DNA of 64,000 nucleotides from Streptomyces durmitorensis (GTDB lineage: Bacteria; Actinomycetota; Actinomycetes; Streptomycetales; Streptomycetaceae): contig NZ_CP097289.1 of the NCBI RefSeq assembly GCF_023498005.1, positions 8,928,001-8,992,000 on the forward strand. Reading direction: 5' to 3'. The notes beneath the pieces were generated by a model. That model had not been told where the DNA came from. It saw only the letters and a program-made list of their open reading frames with translations, and searched no databases. Shown here piece after piece: positions 49,980-57,975 of this stretch. How positions within the stretch are numbered: position 1 is the stretch's first letter; every line of letters begins with the position of its first letter. Made by a program: the position numbers and the translations under genes.

Positions 49980-50891
49980 ATGAGCCGACGAAGCGAAAGC
50001 CCGCACGGCCACGTCGTGGTCGGCACGGACGGATCTCGAGCGGCGACGCACGCACTAGAACAGGCGGCTGGGGAGGCGCACCGCCGCCGGGTGCCCCTTG
50101 AGATAGTCCATGCCTGGCCCTGGGGCGGCGCGTACGAGCCCCTGGACGATGATGCGCCGGACATCCTGGCGAAGGCCGCCCGGCACATCGCGGCGCTGGC
50201 CCCGGAGGTACCGGTCACCACCGTCGCCGTGGCCGACGACGCCGCGCAAGTGCTGGTGAGGAGGGGTCGGGCAGCGGCCCTCACTGTGGTCGGCACCCGC
50301 GGCAACGGGGGATTCGCGGGCTTGCTGCTGGGTTCCGTGAGCCTACGCGTTGCCGCGCACTGCCGAAGCCCGCTTCTCGTCGTCCGGTACGAACCTCCGC
50401 TGCGGACGACGGCCCGTGTGCGCACCGTCGTCGTGGGCGTGCGGGGCGAGGAGGACGCTCCGGCAGTGTCCTTCGCCTTCGCGGAGGCCCTCCGACGAGA
50501 TGCCGGGGTGTCGGTCGTGCACGCATGGGCCTACGGACGGAACGACCGTACGCACAGCGACCGCAAGTCCTGCGCACGGCGAGAGGAGGCGTCGACCGAG
50601 CTGGTCGTGGCTCCACTCCACAAGGAGCACCCCTTCGTGCATCTGGACAACCGCTCGGTACGCGTCGCACCCGCTCGGGCACTGATCGACGCCGGCGCGA
50701 CGGGTGAGGTCGTCGTCATCGCCGCGCACCGCCGGAAGTTCACGCTGGGACTGCAACTCGGCCCGGTGACCCATGCGCTCCTGCACCATGCGCGCTGCCA
50801 CGTGGTCCTCGTCCCCGTCACGCACGGACCCTCAAGGGGATCATGTGTCTCTTCCCGTCCCTTGAGCGGACAGTGGAAGCGCGGGCGGTAG
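49980..50891 (+). CDS. Tandem universal stress protein (UspA family)
   Basis: The protein has 303 residues. Domain 1 begins VVVGTDGSRAATHALEQA and has GTRGNGGFAGLLLGSVS. Domain 2 begins VVVGVRGEEDAPAVSFAF and ends HRRKFTLGLQLGPVTHAL. A Ser/Arg-rich tail of about 20 residues follows, longer than in neighbours. GAAGGAGG lies just before the ATG. It starts 67 bases after the ATPase stop and may be cotranscribed with it. Confidence 0.93.
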   Translation: MSRRSESPHGHVVVGTDGSRAATHALEQAAGEAHRRRVPLEIVHAWPWGGAYEPLDDDAPDILAKAARHIAALAPEVPVTTVAVADDAAQVLVRRGRAAALTVVGTRGNGGFAGLLLGSVSLRVAAHCRSPLLVVRYEPPLRTTARVRTVVVGVRGEEDAPAVSFAFAEALRRDAGVSVVHAWAYGRNDRTHSDRKSCARREEASTELVVAPLHKEHPFVHLDNRSVRVAPARALIDAGATGEVVVIAAHRRKFTLGLQLGPVTHALLHHARCHVVLVPVTHGPSRGSCVSSRPLSGQWKRGR

Positions 50892-51101
50892 ATCACCCGC
50901 GAGGGTTCGCCGGATTGGCAGCGGCACATCGCCGCGAACGAGCTCCGTGGCCGAGACCGGCCACGGCCCCGACCAGGCGCGCCAGTTGGCCCCGGCCCCA
51001 AGTGCGGGTGTCTGGCGCCGTCGGACGGAATGAGGCCGGGTAGCCGAGTAAGTCCCTTTGGCGTAGGGGAATTGGGCTGTGAGGGCCGGTTCTGGGCTCG
51101 G
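50892..51101. other. 210-base convergent gap
   Basis: I see no gene or clear terminator hairpin. The region separates the stress-protein gene from the convergent DUF5994 gene. Confidence 0.4.
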
Positions 51102-51587
51102 TCAAGACGACGTCTCGGGTTCGGGCGTGGTGGCGATGAGGATCTGAGCGGCCTGGGTGATGTTGTCGGCGCGGACGGCACGGGCCATCGCTTCACGGGC
51201 GGCATCGGCTGTGGTGTCCGGGGGAACCACCAGCAGGGCGAAGTGGTCGTTGTCGCCGCGGGTGATGAGGACGGTGTCGTCGCCGACCGGGTCGGAGTCG
51301 AGGTGCACGACCTGGTCGTCGATGACCAGGCGGGTCGGGAGGCTGTTCCAGGCGGACGCGTCCACGCCCACCCGTGTGATCGGTCCGAGGTGCCCGGTCA
51401 ACACGCTGATCAGTGCGGGCAGCTCGGTCTCGATGTCGCGCGTGCGCGGCCACCACGCGCCGTCGAGGAGTCCCTCACGGGATCGCGTGGTCTCCAGCCG
51501 CAGCAGGGCCGTACCGGGTTTGACCGCCTGGTGGATCGCATCCGGCAGGAGTAGCGGGGGCGTGTGGGGGATGTCGGAGTCAGCCAT
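51102..51587 (-). CDS. DUF5994 family protein
   Basis: The protein has 161 residues. It contains LLDGAWWPRTRDIETELPAL and ITRVGVDASAW, the core of DUF5994, an actinobacterial family of unknown function common in Streptomyces stress loci. The start ATG at 51585-51587 gives the usual length. The open frame extends upstream to 51674 without a ribosome binding site. It is divergent from a second copy of the family. Confidence 0.85.
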   Translation of the reverse strand: MADSDIPHTPPLLLPDAIHQAVKPGTALLRLETTRSREGLLDGAWWPRTRDIETELPALISVLTGHLGPITRVGVDASAWNSLPTRLVIDDQVVHLDSDPVGDDTVLITRGDNDHFALLVVPPDTTADAAREAMARAVRADNITQAAQILIATTPEPETSS

Positions 51588-51733
51588 GTCGGTCCGCCCG
51601 TCTACGGGGTGCGGCCGTGCGTTGTCGCAAATCGGCGCCCATGCCCACGCCGGTGCCCGGTCGGCGGCGTGCACGAGCCCGCCGTCACTTCACGATACTC
51701 CCGCCGCCCGCTCCACTGCCCGCCGGAAAATAC

Positions 51734-51750
51734 CTGGTCAAACCGACCAG
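51734..51750. promoter_or_regulatory. Inverted repeat between divergent DUF5994 genes
   Basis: CTGGTC-N5-GACCAG is a perfect 6-5-6 inverted repeat placed centrally in the 292-base divergent gap. TACAGT at 51768-51773 could be a rightward -10. It is a plausible operator for both genes. Confidence 0.5.
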
Positions 51751-51879
51751 AGCCCACCGAACGGGCGTACAGTGGCAGCACCGGGAGTACTTCGCACACC
51801 GGCTCTCACGCGGGTGTCACTTCCGGCGATCGCCTATGAACCGGGCTGCCGACGGGCAGTCCGGGGGCAGGTCCGCATC

Positions 51880-52455
51880 ATGACCACGACCCTCGACCGG
51901 ACCGCGCCCCGCGACCTCGCCGCAGAGTTCCCGGCCCGCTTGTCCCTCACCCCGAAGACCACCCTCGGCGGTCAGCTGGACGGGGCCTGGTGGCCCTGCT
52001 CCCGAGACCTCGAAGCCCAGCTCCCACCGCTCGCCGCCGCCTTGGAGGAATCCTGGGGGCGCATCACCCGCGTCACCGTGAACCCCACGCGCTGGCCCGT
52101 CGTACCGCACACGGTGTCCGTGGACGGGCGCAGGCTGCACGTGGGCTGGTTCACCGAGCAGGACCCTGACAAGGTCATCCTGCTTTCCTACACGGTGGGG
52201 CGCTGGGACCTCCTCGTCATCCCACCCGAGACCCCACCCGCAGCTGCGGCCCGCCTGATGGCCGCCGCCGCGATTCCGGGCAGCGTCCTCACCGCGGGCA
52301 TCCTGATGGCCAACGAAGCCGTCATCGGGCGTGGCATCCGCGACGCGCAGCGCCGGGAAGCCACCTGGGAGGGCGAAGGCGGGGCCTGCATGTCGCCCTT
52401 CGGGGACTCCATGGGCCGAAGCGCCCTCCCGCTGTCCGGAAACGGCTGGAGGTGA
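51880..52455 (+). CDS. DUF5994 family protein
   Basis: The protein has 191 residues and is a paralogue of the divergent gene. Shared blocks are LDGAWWPCSRDLEAQLPPL, ITRVTVNPTRW and LLVIPPET. It has a longer C-terminal tail (RREATWEGEGG, then SPFGDSMGRS). ATG 51880 was chosen because family similarity begins there, although an in-frame extension reaches 51157. A small membrane-protein gene follows directly. Confidence 0.85.
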   Translation: MTTTLDRTAPRDLAAEFPARLSLTPKTTLGGQLDGAWWPCSRDLEAQLPPLAAALEESWGRITRVTVNPTRWPVVPHTVSVDGRRLHVGWFTEQDPDKVILLSYTVGRWDLLVIPPETPPAAAARLMAAAAIPGSVLTAGILMANEAVIGRGIRDAQRREATWEGEGGACMSPFGDSMGRSALPLSGNGWR

Positions 52456-52460
52456 GCCTC

Positions 52461-52649
52461 GTGGAGACCCTCGTCGTCATCGCGGTGATCGTCCTCGCGA
52501 TCGGCATCGGAATGCGCCTGATCCACCTGCTCAACGCCCAGCACGACGCACGGATCGCTGCACACCACTTCAGCGACCCCCTGCCGAGGCCTCCCGGCCT
52601 GCCGGACGACACCGGTCGTCGTGCCCATCGCACGGATGCCGACTGGTGA
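52461..52649 (+). CDS. Small single-pass membrane protein
   Basis: The protein has 62 residues. Residues 2-20 (ETLVVIAVIVLAIGIGM) form one membrane helix, and a short Pro-rich hydrophilic tail follows. Two GTG starts exist. I chose 52461 because GGAGG lies eight bases before it, while the GTG at 52452 overlaps that GGAGG. It follows the DUF5994 stop by five bases and is probably cotranscribed. Function unknown. Confidence 0.6.
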   Translation: METLVVIAVIVLAIGIGMRLIHLLNAQHDARIAAHHFSDPLPRPPGLPDDTGRRAHRTDADW

Positions 52650-52664
52650 GGAACGGAACTATCT

Positions 52665-52693
52665 CTGACCGGGGGCAGCGCTTGCACGGTCAG
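52665..52693. terminator. Hairpin after the DUF5994 operon
   Basis: CTGACCG (52665-52671) and CGGTCAG (52687-52693) form a perfect 7-bp stem with a 15-base loop, 16 bases after the small membrane-protein stop. Confidence 0.45.
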
Positions 52694-52789
52694 CCTGTGG
52701 TCGCCGTCCAAGGCGGACTGAACGGTCAAGCCGCGTAAGGCGATCGTGGCCAACTCCGGCTCACCTCGACCTGACGTGCTGCCCCGCTC

Positions 52790-53394
52790 CTACACGGCTC
52801 GCCCGAGAGTGGGGGAGGGCGGCCAGGGAGGCCAAGCTGCGCGGCCTGCCGCTGAAACTCGTCAACGTCTGGGAGCCGGTTCCCGCGCCGATGGCGCAGG
52901 CCCCGCGAGTCCGCAGAGGGACTGAGCCTGCGGCACCCCGGAGCAGGTCTACGGCCGGCCCGGCGAGGTCTTGGCGCACCTTGCCGATGACGCCGCGCTG
53001 CTCGTCCTGGGCTCGCGCGGCCTGAGCAGGGGAGCAGGCCGCCGACGAACACCTGATGGACCCGGCGGGCATCCCGTCCGCCGCGACCCCCTACCGGCCT
53101 GTGGTGCTGGGCCTGGCCATCGACGACCCGGAGCCCTCGCTCATCGAGTTCGCCTTCGACGCGGCCGACCGCCGTGCCACCACCCTGCGGATCGTCCATG
53201 GCTGGAACCCTCGAGGTCGTTGAGGAGCCCCGGTACGGGACGGCCGCCAATCACCTGGTGGACGCCTCCCGCGAGGCCTCCCTGGTCGTCATGGGCCACC
53301 GAATCCGCCGCAGCCCGCTCGGCGCGCGCGTCGGTTCCGTCACGTACGCCGTACTGCACCACGCCACCGCCCCCGTCGTCGTTCCGCACAGCTG
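52790..53394 (+). pseudogene. Decayed tandem universal stress protein gene
   Basis: Pieces of a two-domain Usp protein lie in order but in different frames. REAKLRGLPLKLVNVWEPV is followed by LADDAALLVLGSRGLS, PYRPVVLGLAIDDPEPSLIE and finally HRIRRSPLGARVGSVTYAVL ending VVVPHS. At least two frameshifts break the gene. Confidence 0.85.
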
Positions 53395-53400
53395 ACCTGA

Positions 53401-53523
53401 GCCAAGAGGTACTGCCCGAAGAGCCCGTGCCCGCTCTGCTGCGCGAAGGCCGTACCGCTTCGGCACTGATCCTGGGCTCGCGCGGCCGCAGCGGCCTCGC
53501 CGAGCTACTGCTCGGCGCGGTCC
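53401..53523 (+). pseudogene. Second universal stress protein fragment
   Basis: EVLPEEPVPALLREGRTASA and LILGSRGRSGLAELLLGAV match the end of a Usp N-terminal domain and its ATP loop. No start and no second domain remain. It directly follows the other decayed Usp copy. Confidence 0.75.
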
Positions 53524-53637
53524 TGTGCCACGGTCCCCGCGACGCGCGGGTCGAGGTGCTCGGAGATCTGTCGGCTCCCGCTTCGACCGGACCTGGATGG
53601 CCTGAACGCCACTACCCCGCAAGGGAGTTCAACGTCA

Positions 53638-53721
53638 TGACCGTACGCGTCGGCATCAACGGCGTCGGTCGTATCGCCCGCACCTACCTCCGCGCGGCGT
53701 TCGACCGGGCGAAGGCGGGCC
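53638..53721 (+). pseudogene. N-terminal fragment of glyceraldehyde-3-phosphate dehydrogenase
   Basis: TVRVGINGVGRIARTYLRAA is the NAD-binding N terminus of GAPDH, starting with ATG at 53638. Similarity ends after about 28 residues and the rest of the enzyme is absent. The following 220 bases contain only unassigned open frames. Confidence 0.8.
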
Positions 53722-53947
53722 CCAGGGACCCGGCGGCCCTCCAGTGGGCCGACTACGGCGTCACCGTCACCCCGCCCGGGCCCACGCTTGCACCCTCGAT
53801 GCTCGCCGGGTGCCGAGCTGGGCCCGTTGCTCGTGCGGGACCAGACTCCAGGGCCGACCGGCCCCCAAAGCACCCCGGGCAGCCCATGGGATCACTGGCC
53901 GATCCGCTGGATGCTCGAAGTGGCAAAAGGCCTGGAGGAGAGCCACG

Positions 53948-56641
53948 ATGACCCATGACACGCGCAGCCGACCCACGGTCCATGCCCTGCTCTCGGACGG
54001 CACCACCGTGCGCATACGTCCCGTGCGGCCGGGCGATCACGAGCAACTGCACGGGTTCTACGAGGAGATGTCCGCGGAGAATCTGAGGCTGCGGTTCTTC
54101 GCGGCGAGCCGGTATTCCGCCGGGATGGCCGCCGACCGGGCCTGTACGCCGCCGCGCCCCGGCTACCGGGCGCTGATGGCCGAGTCGAAGGACCAGGTGA
54201 TCGGTCTGGCCGAGTACGAGGTCGGCGACGAAGCGGCCACGGCCGAGATCTCCATCGCGGTGGCCGACGGACTGCACCATCGGGGCGTCGGCACGCTCCT
54301 GGTCGAGCACCTGGTCTCCGACGCCCGTGCGGACGGCATCACCACGTTCACGGCCGACGCCCTTTCCGAGAACCATGAAGTGCTTCGGCTCTTCGCCGAC
54401 CTGGGCCTGCGCACCGCACGCCGTTTCGAGGGTCCGGAGGTGCGTTGCGCCATCGAACTGGACGAGGACGACGCCTATCTCTCGGCCGTCGAGGCGCGCG
54501 GCCGGGCCGCCGACGTGGCCAGCCTGGAGCCGCTGCTGCGACCGGACGCGATCGCGGTGGTCGGCGCCGGACGCAGGCCGGGGTCGGTGGGGCGGGCTCT
54601 CCTGCACCATCTGCACGCGGGCGGTTTCACCCGGCGGCTCTTCGCGGTGAACCCCTGCGCCACGTCGATCCTCGGCGTTCCGTCCTATCCGTCGGTCAGC
54701 GCGCTGCCCAAGGTCCCGGACCTCGCTGTCCTCGCGGTGCCCGCGGCAGCTCTCCCTGGCATCGCTGAGGAGTGCGGCAAGGCTGGGGTCCGGGCACTGC
54801 TCGTCGTCTCGGCCGGCCTCGACAGCCAGCAGGCACAAGCCCTCATGGCCGCCTGCCGCACGTACGGCATGCGGCTCGTCGGACCCAACTGCCTCGGCAT
54901 CACCAACACCGACCCGGCACTCTCCCTCGACGCCACCTTCGCAGCGGATCATCCTCGCCCCGGCACGGCGGGCGTCGCCGTGCAGTCCGGCGGCGTCGGC
55001 ATCGCCCTGCTCGACGGGTTGTCCCGGCTTGGCATCGGTGTCTCGTCCTTCGCCTCGCTTGGCGACAAGTACGACGTCAGCGGCAACGACATGCTCCAGT
55101 GGTGGGAGAGCGACAACCGCACCGAACTCGCCCTGCTGCACCTGGAGTCCTTCGGCAATCCGCGGGCGTTCTCCCGTACCGCCCGGCGCGTGAGTCGCCG
55201 CATGCCCGTACTCACGGTCGACGCGGGCCGCACTGACGCCGGCCGTCGAGCCGCCGCCTCGCACACCGCGGCCGCCGCGACCCCGACCATGACCCGGCAG
55301 GCGCTGTTCACCCAGGCCGGCATCACCGCCACCCGCTCGGTGGGTGAACTACTCGAAACCGCAGCCCTGTTGTACTCCCAGCCGCTGCCGGCCGGGACCC
55401 GCGTAGTCATCGTCACCAATCCGCGAGGCGGGGGTGTCCTGGCCGCGGACGCCTGCGAGGAAGCGGGACTTTCGCTTCCGCCGCTCACGCCCTCGGTGAT
55501 CGAAAGCCTGTCTGCCGTACTGCCCGACGGTGCCACCGCAGGCAACCCCGTCCACGTCACCGCCGCCGTCACGGAGGAGCAGCTCGGAAACTGCGTGGAC
55601 CGGATCATGCGGCACCCGGGTATCGACACCGTCCTGCTGGCCCTCGTCCCCACGGCCGTCGCGGCCGCGACCGGCGACGACCTCGTGCGGGCCCTCACCA
55701 GCGGCCCCGCACGCCGCGCCCTTCCGGTCGCCGTCGTACGCCTGGAGCAGAACCTGCCCGTCAGGCTGCTGCCGGCCACCGAGGGCGGTTCGATCCCCTC
55801 GTACGCCGAACCCGGCGCGGCAGCACGCGCGCTGGCCCACGCAGCTCACCGCGCGGCGTGGCTGAGCAGGGCGGCGGGCACGATCCCAGAGCTCGCGGAG
55901 GTCGACACGGCCCGGGCCCGCGCGGTCGCCGAAACGTACCTCGCCGCCCACCCGGACGGCGGCTGGCTCGACCCGCGCACCTGCGGCGAACTCCTCACCT
56001 GCTACGGCATTCCCCAGCTTCCGTGGTCCTGGGTGCAGACGGAGGACGACGCCGTCATCGCGGCCGAACGGCTGCGCGGCCCCGACGGCCGGGTGGTCCT
56101 GAAGGCTCACTGGCAAGGCCTGCTCCACAAGAGCGAACAGCACGCCGTGCACCTCGATCTCGAAGGTGAATCCCAAGTCCGCGCCGCCTTCCGGGACTTC
56201 GAGACACGGTTCGTGGGCTTGATGACCGGGGTGGTCGTCCAGCCGCTGGCCGCGCGCGGCACCGAACTGTTCGCGGGAGTCGTGCAGGACGAGGTCTTCG
56301 GCCCGCTCGTACTGTTCGGGCTCGGCGGCACCGTGGCCGAGGTCCTGGCCGACCAGGCCGCCCGCCTCGCCCCGCTGACCGACCTCGACGTACACGACTT
56401 GATCACCGCCCCGCGCTGCGCACCGCTCCTGTTCGGGGCACGGGGCAGCGGACCCGTCGACCTCGCAGGCCTCGAACAGCTACTCCTGCGTCTGTCTCGC
56501 ATGGCGGTCGACCTGCCGCAGCTCGCCGAAGCCGACTTCGACCCCGTCCTCGCGATGCCTGATGCCGTCAGCGTGCTCGACGCACGCGTCCGCCTGCTGC
56601 CGCGCAGGGCTCAGCACCCTTACCTGCGCCGACTGCGCTGA
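53948..56641 (+). CDS. GNAT acetyltransferase fused to ADP-forming acyl-CoA synthetase-like domains
   Basis: The protein has 897 residues. Residues 10-180 are a GNAT domain (VRIRPVRPGDHEQL, then LHHRGVGTLLVEHL). From about 185 follow a CoA-binding domain (AIAVVGAGRRPGSVGRALL), succinyl-CoA-synthetase-like parts with SHTAAAATPTM, and an ATP-grasp domain near 660-890. This GNAT-first order is that of Streptomyces PatA, which acetylates acyl-CoA synthetases. Mycobacterial and enteric relatives use other orders. The start is ATG 53948 after GGAGGAG. CBS and flavodoxin genes follow closely in the same direction. Confidence 0.93.
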   Translation: MTHDTRSRPTVHALLSDGTTVRIRPVRPGDHEQLHGFYEEMSAENLRLRFFAASRYSAGMAADRACTPPRPGYRALMAESKDQVIGLAEYEVGDEAATAEISIAVADGLHHRGVGTLLVEHLVSDARADGITTFTADALSENHEVLRLFADLGLRTARRFEGPEVRCAIELDEDDAYLSAVEARGRAADVASLEPLLRPDAIAVVGAGRRPGSVGRALLHHLHAGGFTRRLFAVNPCATSILGVPSYPSVSALPKVPDLAVLAVPAAALPGIAEECGKAGVRALLVVSAGLDSQQAQALMAACRTYGMRLVGPNCLGITNTDPALSLDATFAADHPRPGTAGVAVQSGGVGIALLDGLSRLGIGVSSFASLGDKYDVSGNDMLQWWESDNRTELALLHLESFGNPRAFSRTARRVSRRMPVLTVDAGRTDAGRRAAASHTAAAATPTMTRQALFTQAGITATRSVGELLETAALLYSQPLPAGTRVVIVTNPRGGGVLAADACEEAGLSLPPLTPSVIESLSAVLPDGATAGNPVHVTAAVTEEQLGNCVDRIMRHPGIDTVLLALVPTAVAAATGDDLVRALTSGPARRALPVAVVRLEQNLPVRLLPATEGGSIPSYAEPGAAARALAHAAHRAAWLSRAAGTIPELAEVDTARARAVAETYLAAHPDGGWLDPRTCGELLTCYGIPQLPWSWVQTEDDAVIAAERLRGPDGRVVLKAHWQGLLHKSEQHAVHLDLEGESQVRAAFRDFETRFVGLMTGVVVQPLAARGTELFAGVVQDEVFGPLVLFGLGGTVAEVLADQAARLAPLTDLDVHDLITAPRCAPLLFGARGSGPVDLAGLEQLLLRLSRMAVDLPQLAEADFDPVLAMPDAVSVLDARVRLLPRRAQHPYLRRLR

Positions 56642-56653
56642 GGAGGAACAGAC

Positions 56654-57199
56654 ATGAAGCACAACAAGGCCGGATCCGTGATGGCGATGGAGGTCGTCCG
56701 TGCTCTGCACAGCACCCCGTTCCAGGAGGTGGCAGGACTCCTCGTCGAGCACCACATCAGCGGACTGCCGGTGGTCGACGAGGACGAGAAGGTCATCGGG
56801 GTGATCTCCGAGACCGACCTCATGGTCCGGCGGGAGCACACACCCGACCCGGCCAGATCGAAGCGCCGCTTCCGGCTCACCGGGCTGACCCGCGGCACTC
56901 GCAGGCAGGCTCCGAAGACGCATGCCCGTACCGCCGGACAGTTGATGTCCGTGCCGCCGGTCACCGTGCGCGCCGACAACACCATTGCCGAGGTCGCCCG
57001 GACCATGACGCAGAGCGGTGCGGAGCGGCTGCCGGTGGTGGACGTGGGGAACCGGCTGGTCGGCATCGTCACCCGCCGCGACCTCATCCGGGTCTTCCTC
57101 CAACCCGACGACGAGATCCGCCGCCGCGAGGTGATCGAGAAGCTCACCTACCGGCTCGACGACTCGCACCTGAGGCCGGACGAGCCTCGCAGGGTGTGA
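56654..57199 (+). CDS. CBS-domain pair protein
   Basis: The protein has 181 residues with two CBS domains, HISGLPVVDEDEKVIGVISETDL and AERLPVVDVGNRLVGIVTRRDL, joined by a basic linker (RSKRRFRLTGLTRGTRRQ). Such small proteins bind adenine nucleotides. AGGAGG lies seven bases before the ATG, 12 bases after the acetyltransferase stop, so both are one operon. Confidence 0.92.
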   Translation: MKHNKAGSVMAMEVVRALHSTPFQEVAGLLVEHHISGLPVVDEDEKVIGVISETDLMVRREHTPDPARSKRRFRLTGLTRGTRRQAPKTHARTAGQLMSVPPVTVRADNTIAEVARTMTQSGAERLPVVDVGNRLVGIVTRRDLIRVFLQPDDEIRRREVIEKLTYRLDDSHLRPDEPRRV

Positions 57200-57241
57200 C
57201 CGGGCAAGGGCTTCGAAAGCTGTGAGAGGAGACGCACCGTC

Positions 57242-57751
57242 ATGCTGAGTAAAGTGCTGGTCGCCTACGGAACGACGAACGGTTCGACCGCGCGGATCGC
57301 CGAGACCATCACCGAAGTCCTGCGCAAGGAGGGAATGTCGGCCGAGGCGATACCTGCCCGGTCCGTGACGAACGTGGAGCCGTACGACGCCGTGGTGGTG
57401 GGTGGCGGGCTGTACGCGGGGCACTGGCACAGGGATGCCCGCCGCTTCGTCCGCCGTCACGGCCGCGCGCTGGCCGGGCATCCGCTGTGGTTCTTCAGCA
57501 GCGGTCCGCTCGACGCCACGGCTCCGGAACGGGACATCCCGCCCGTGCCCGGTGTGCAGCGGGCCATGGCCCGGCTCGGCGCCAGGGAACACATCACGTT
57601 CGGTGGCTGCCTCGTAGAGGGAGCGACAGGATTCATGGCCCGGAAGATCGTCTCTTCCGGAAGGGGCGGGGACTTCCGCGACTTCGGGCAGATCGAGGCG
57701 TGGGCCACGCGGATCGGCACGGAACTCGCGGCCGAGCCCCGAGGAAGCTGA
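57242..57751 (+). CDS. Flavodoxin-domain protein
   Basis: The protein has 169 residues. The FMN phosphate loop YGTTNGSTARIAE, the 50s loop VVVGGGLYAGHWH and the FFSSGPL loop indicate a flavodoxin fold, near HemG-type protoporphyrinogen dehydrogenases. An electron-transfer or redox role fits the region. It lies 42 bases after the CBS gene. No fused partner is seen. Confidence 0.9.
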   Translation: MLSKVLVAYGTTNGSTARIAETITEVLRKEGMSAEAIPARSVTNVEPYDAVVVGGGLYAGHWHRDARRFVRRHGRALAGHPLWFFSSGPLDATAPERDIPPVPGVQRAMARLGAREHITFGGCLVEGATGFMARKIVSSGRGGDFRDFGQIEAWATRIGTELAAEPRGS

Positions 57752-57975
57752 TCCACGTGGGCATCGCATCGCCCCCCATGTCCTTCGCCGCCATGAGTGG
57801 GCAGCGACAGTCCCGTGCGGGAGCGGGCGTGGTGATCTAGGGGCGGTCCGCGCCGCCGTTATGCCAGCCGGTCTTCGGCCCGCTTGATGTCGATGTCGAG
57901 GCCCCCGGGACAGTACGGTGAACAGCGAGGAACCGGTTCGAACTGCCTTGTCTGCTGTGTCGGTCGGAGGAAGTC

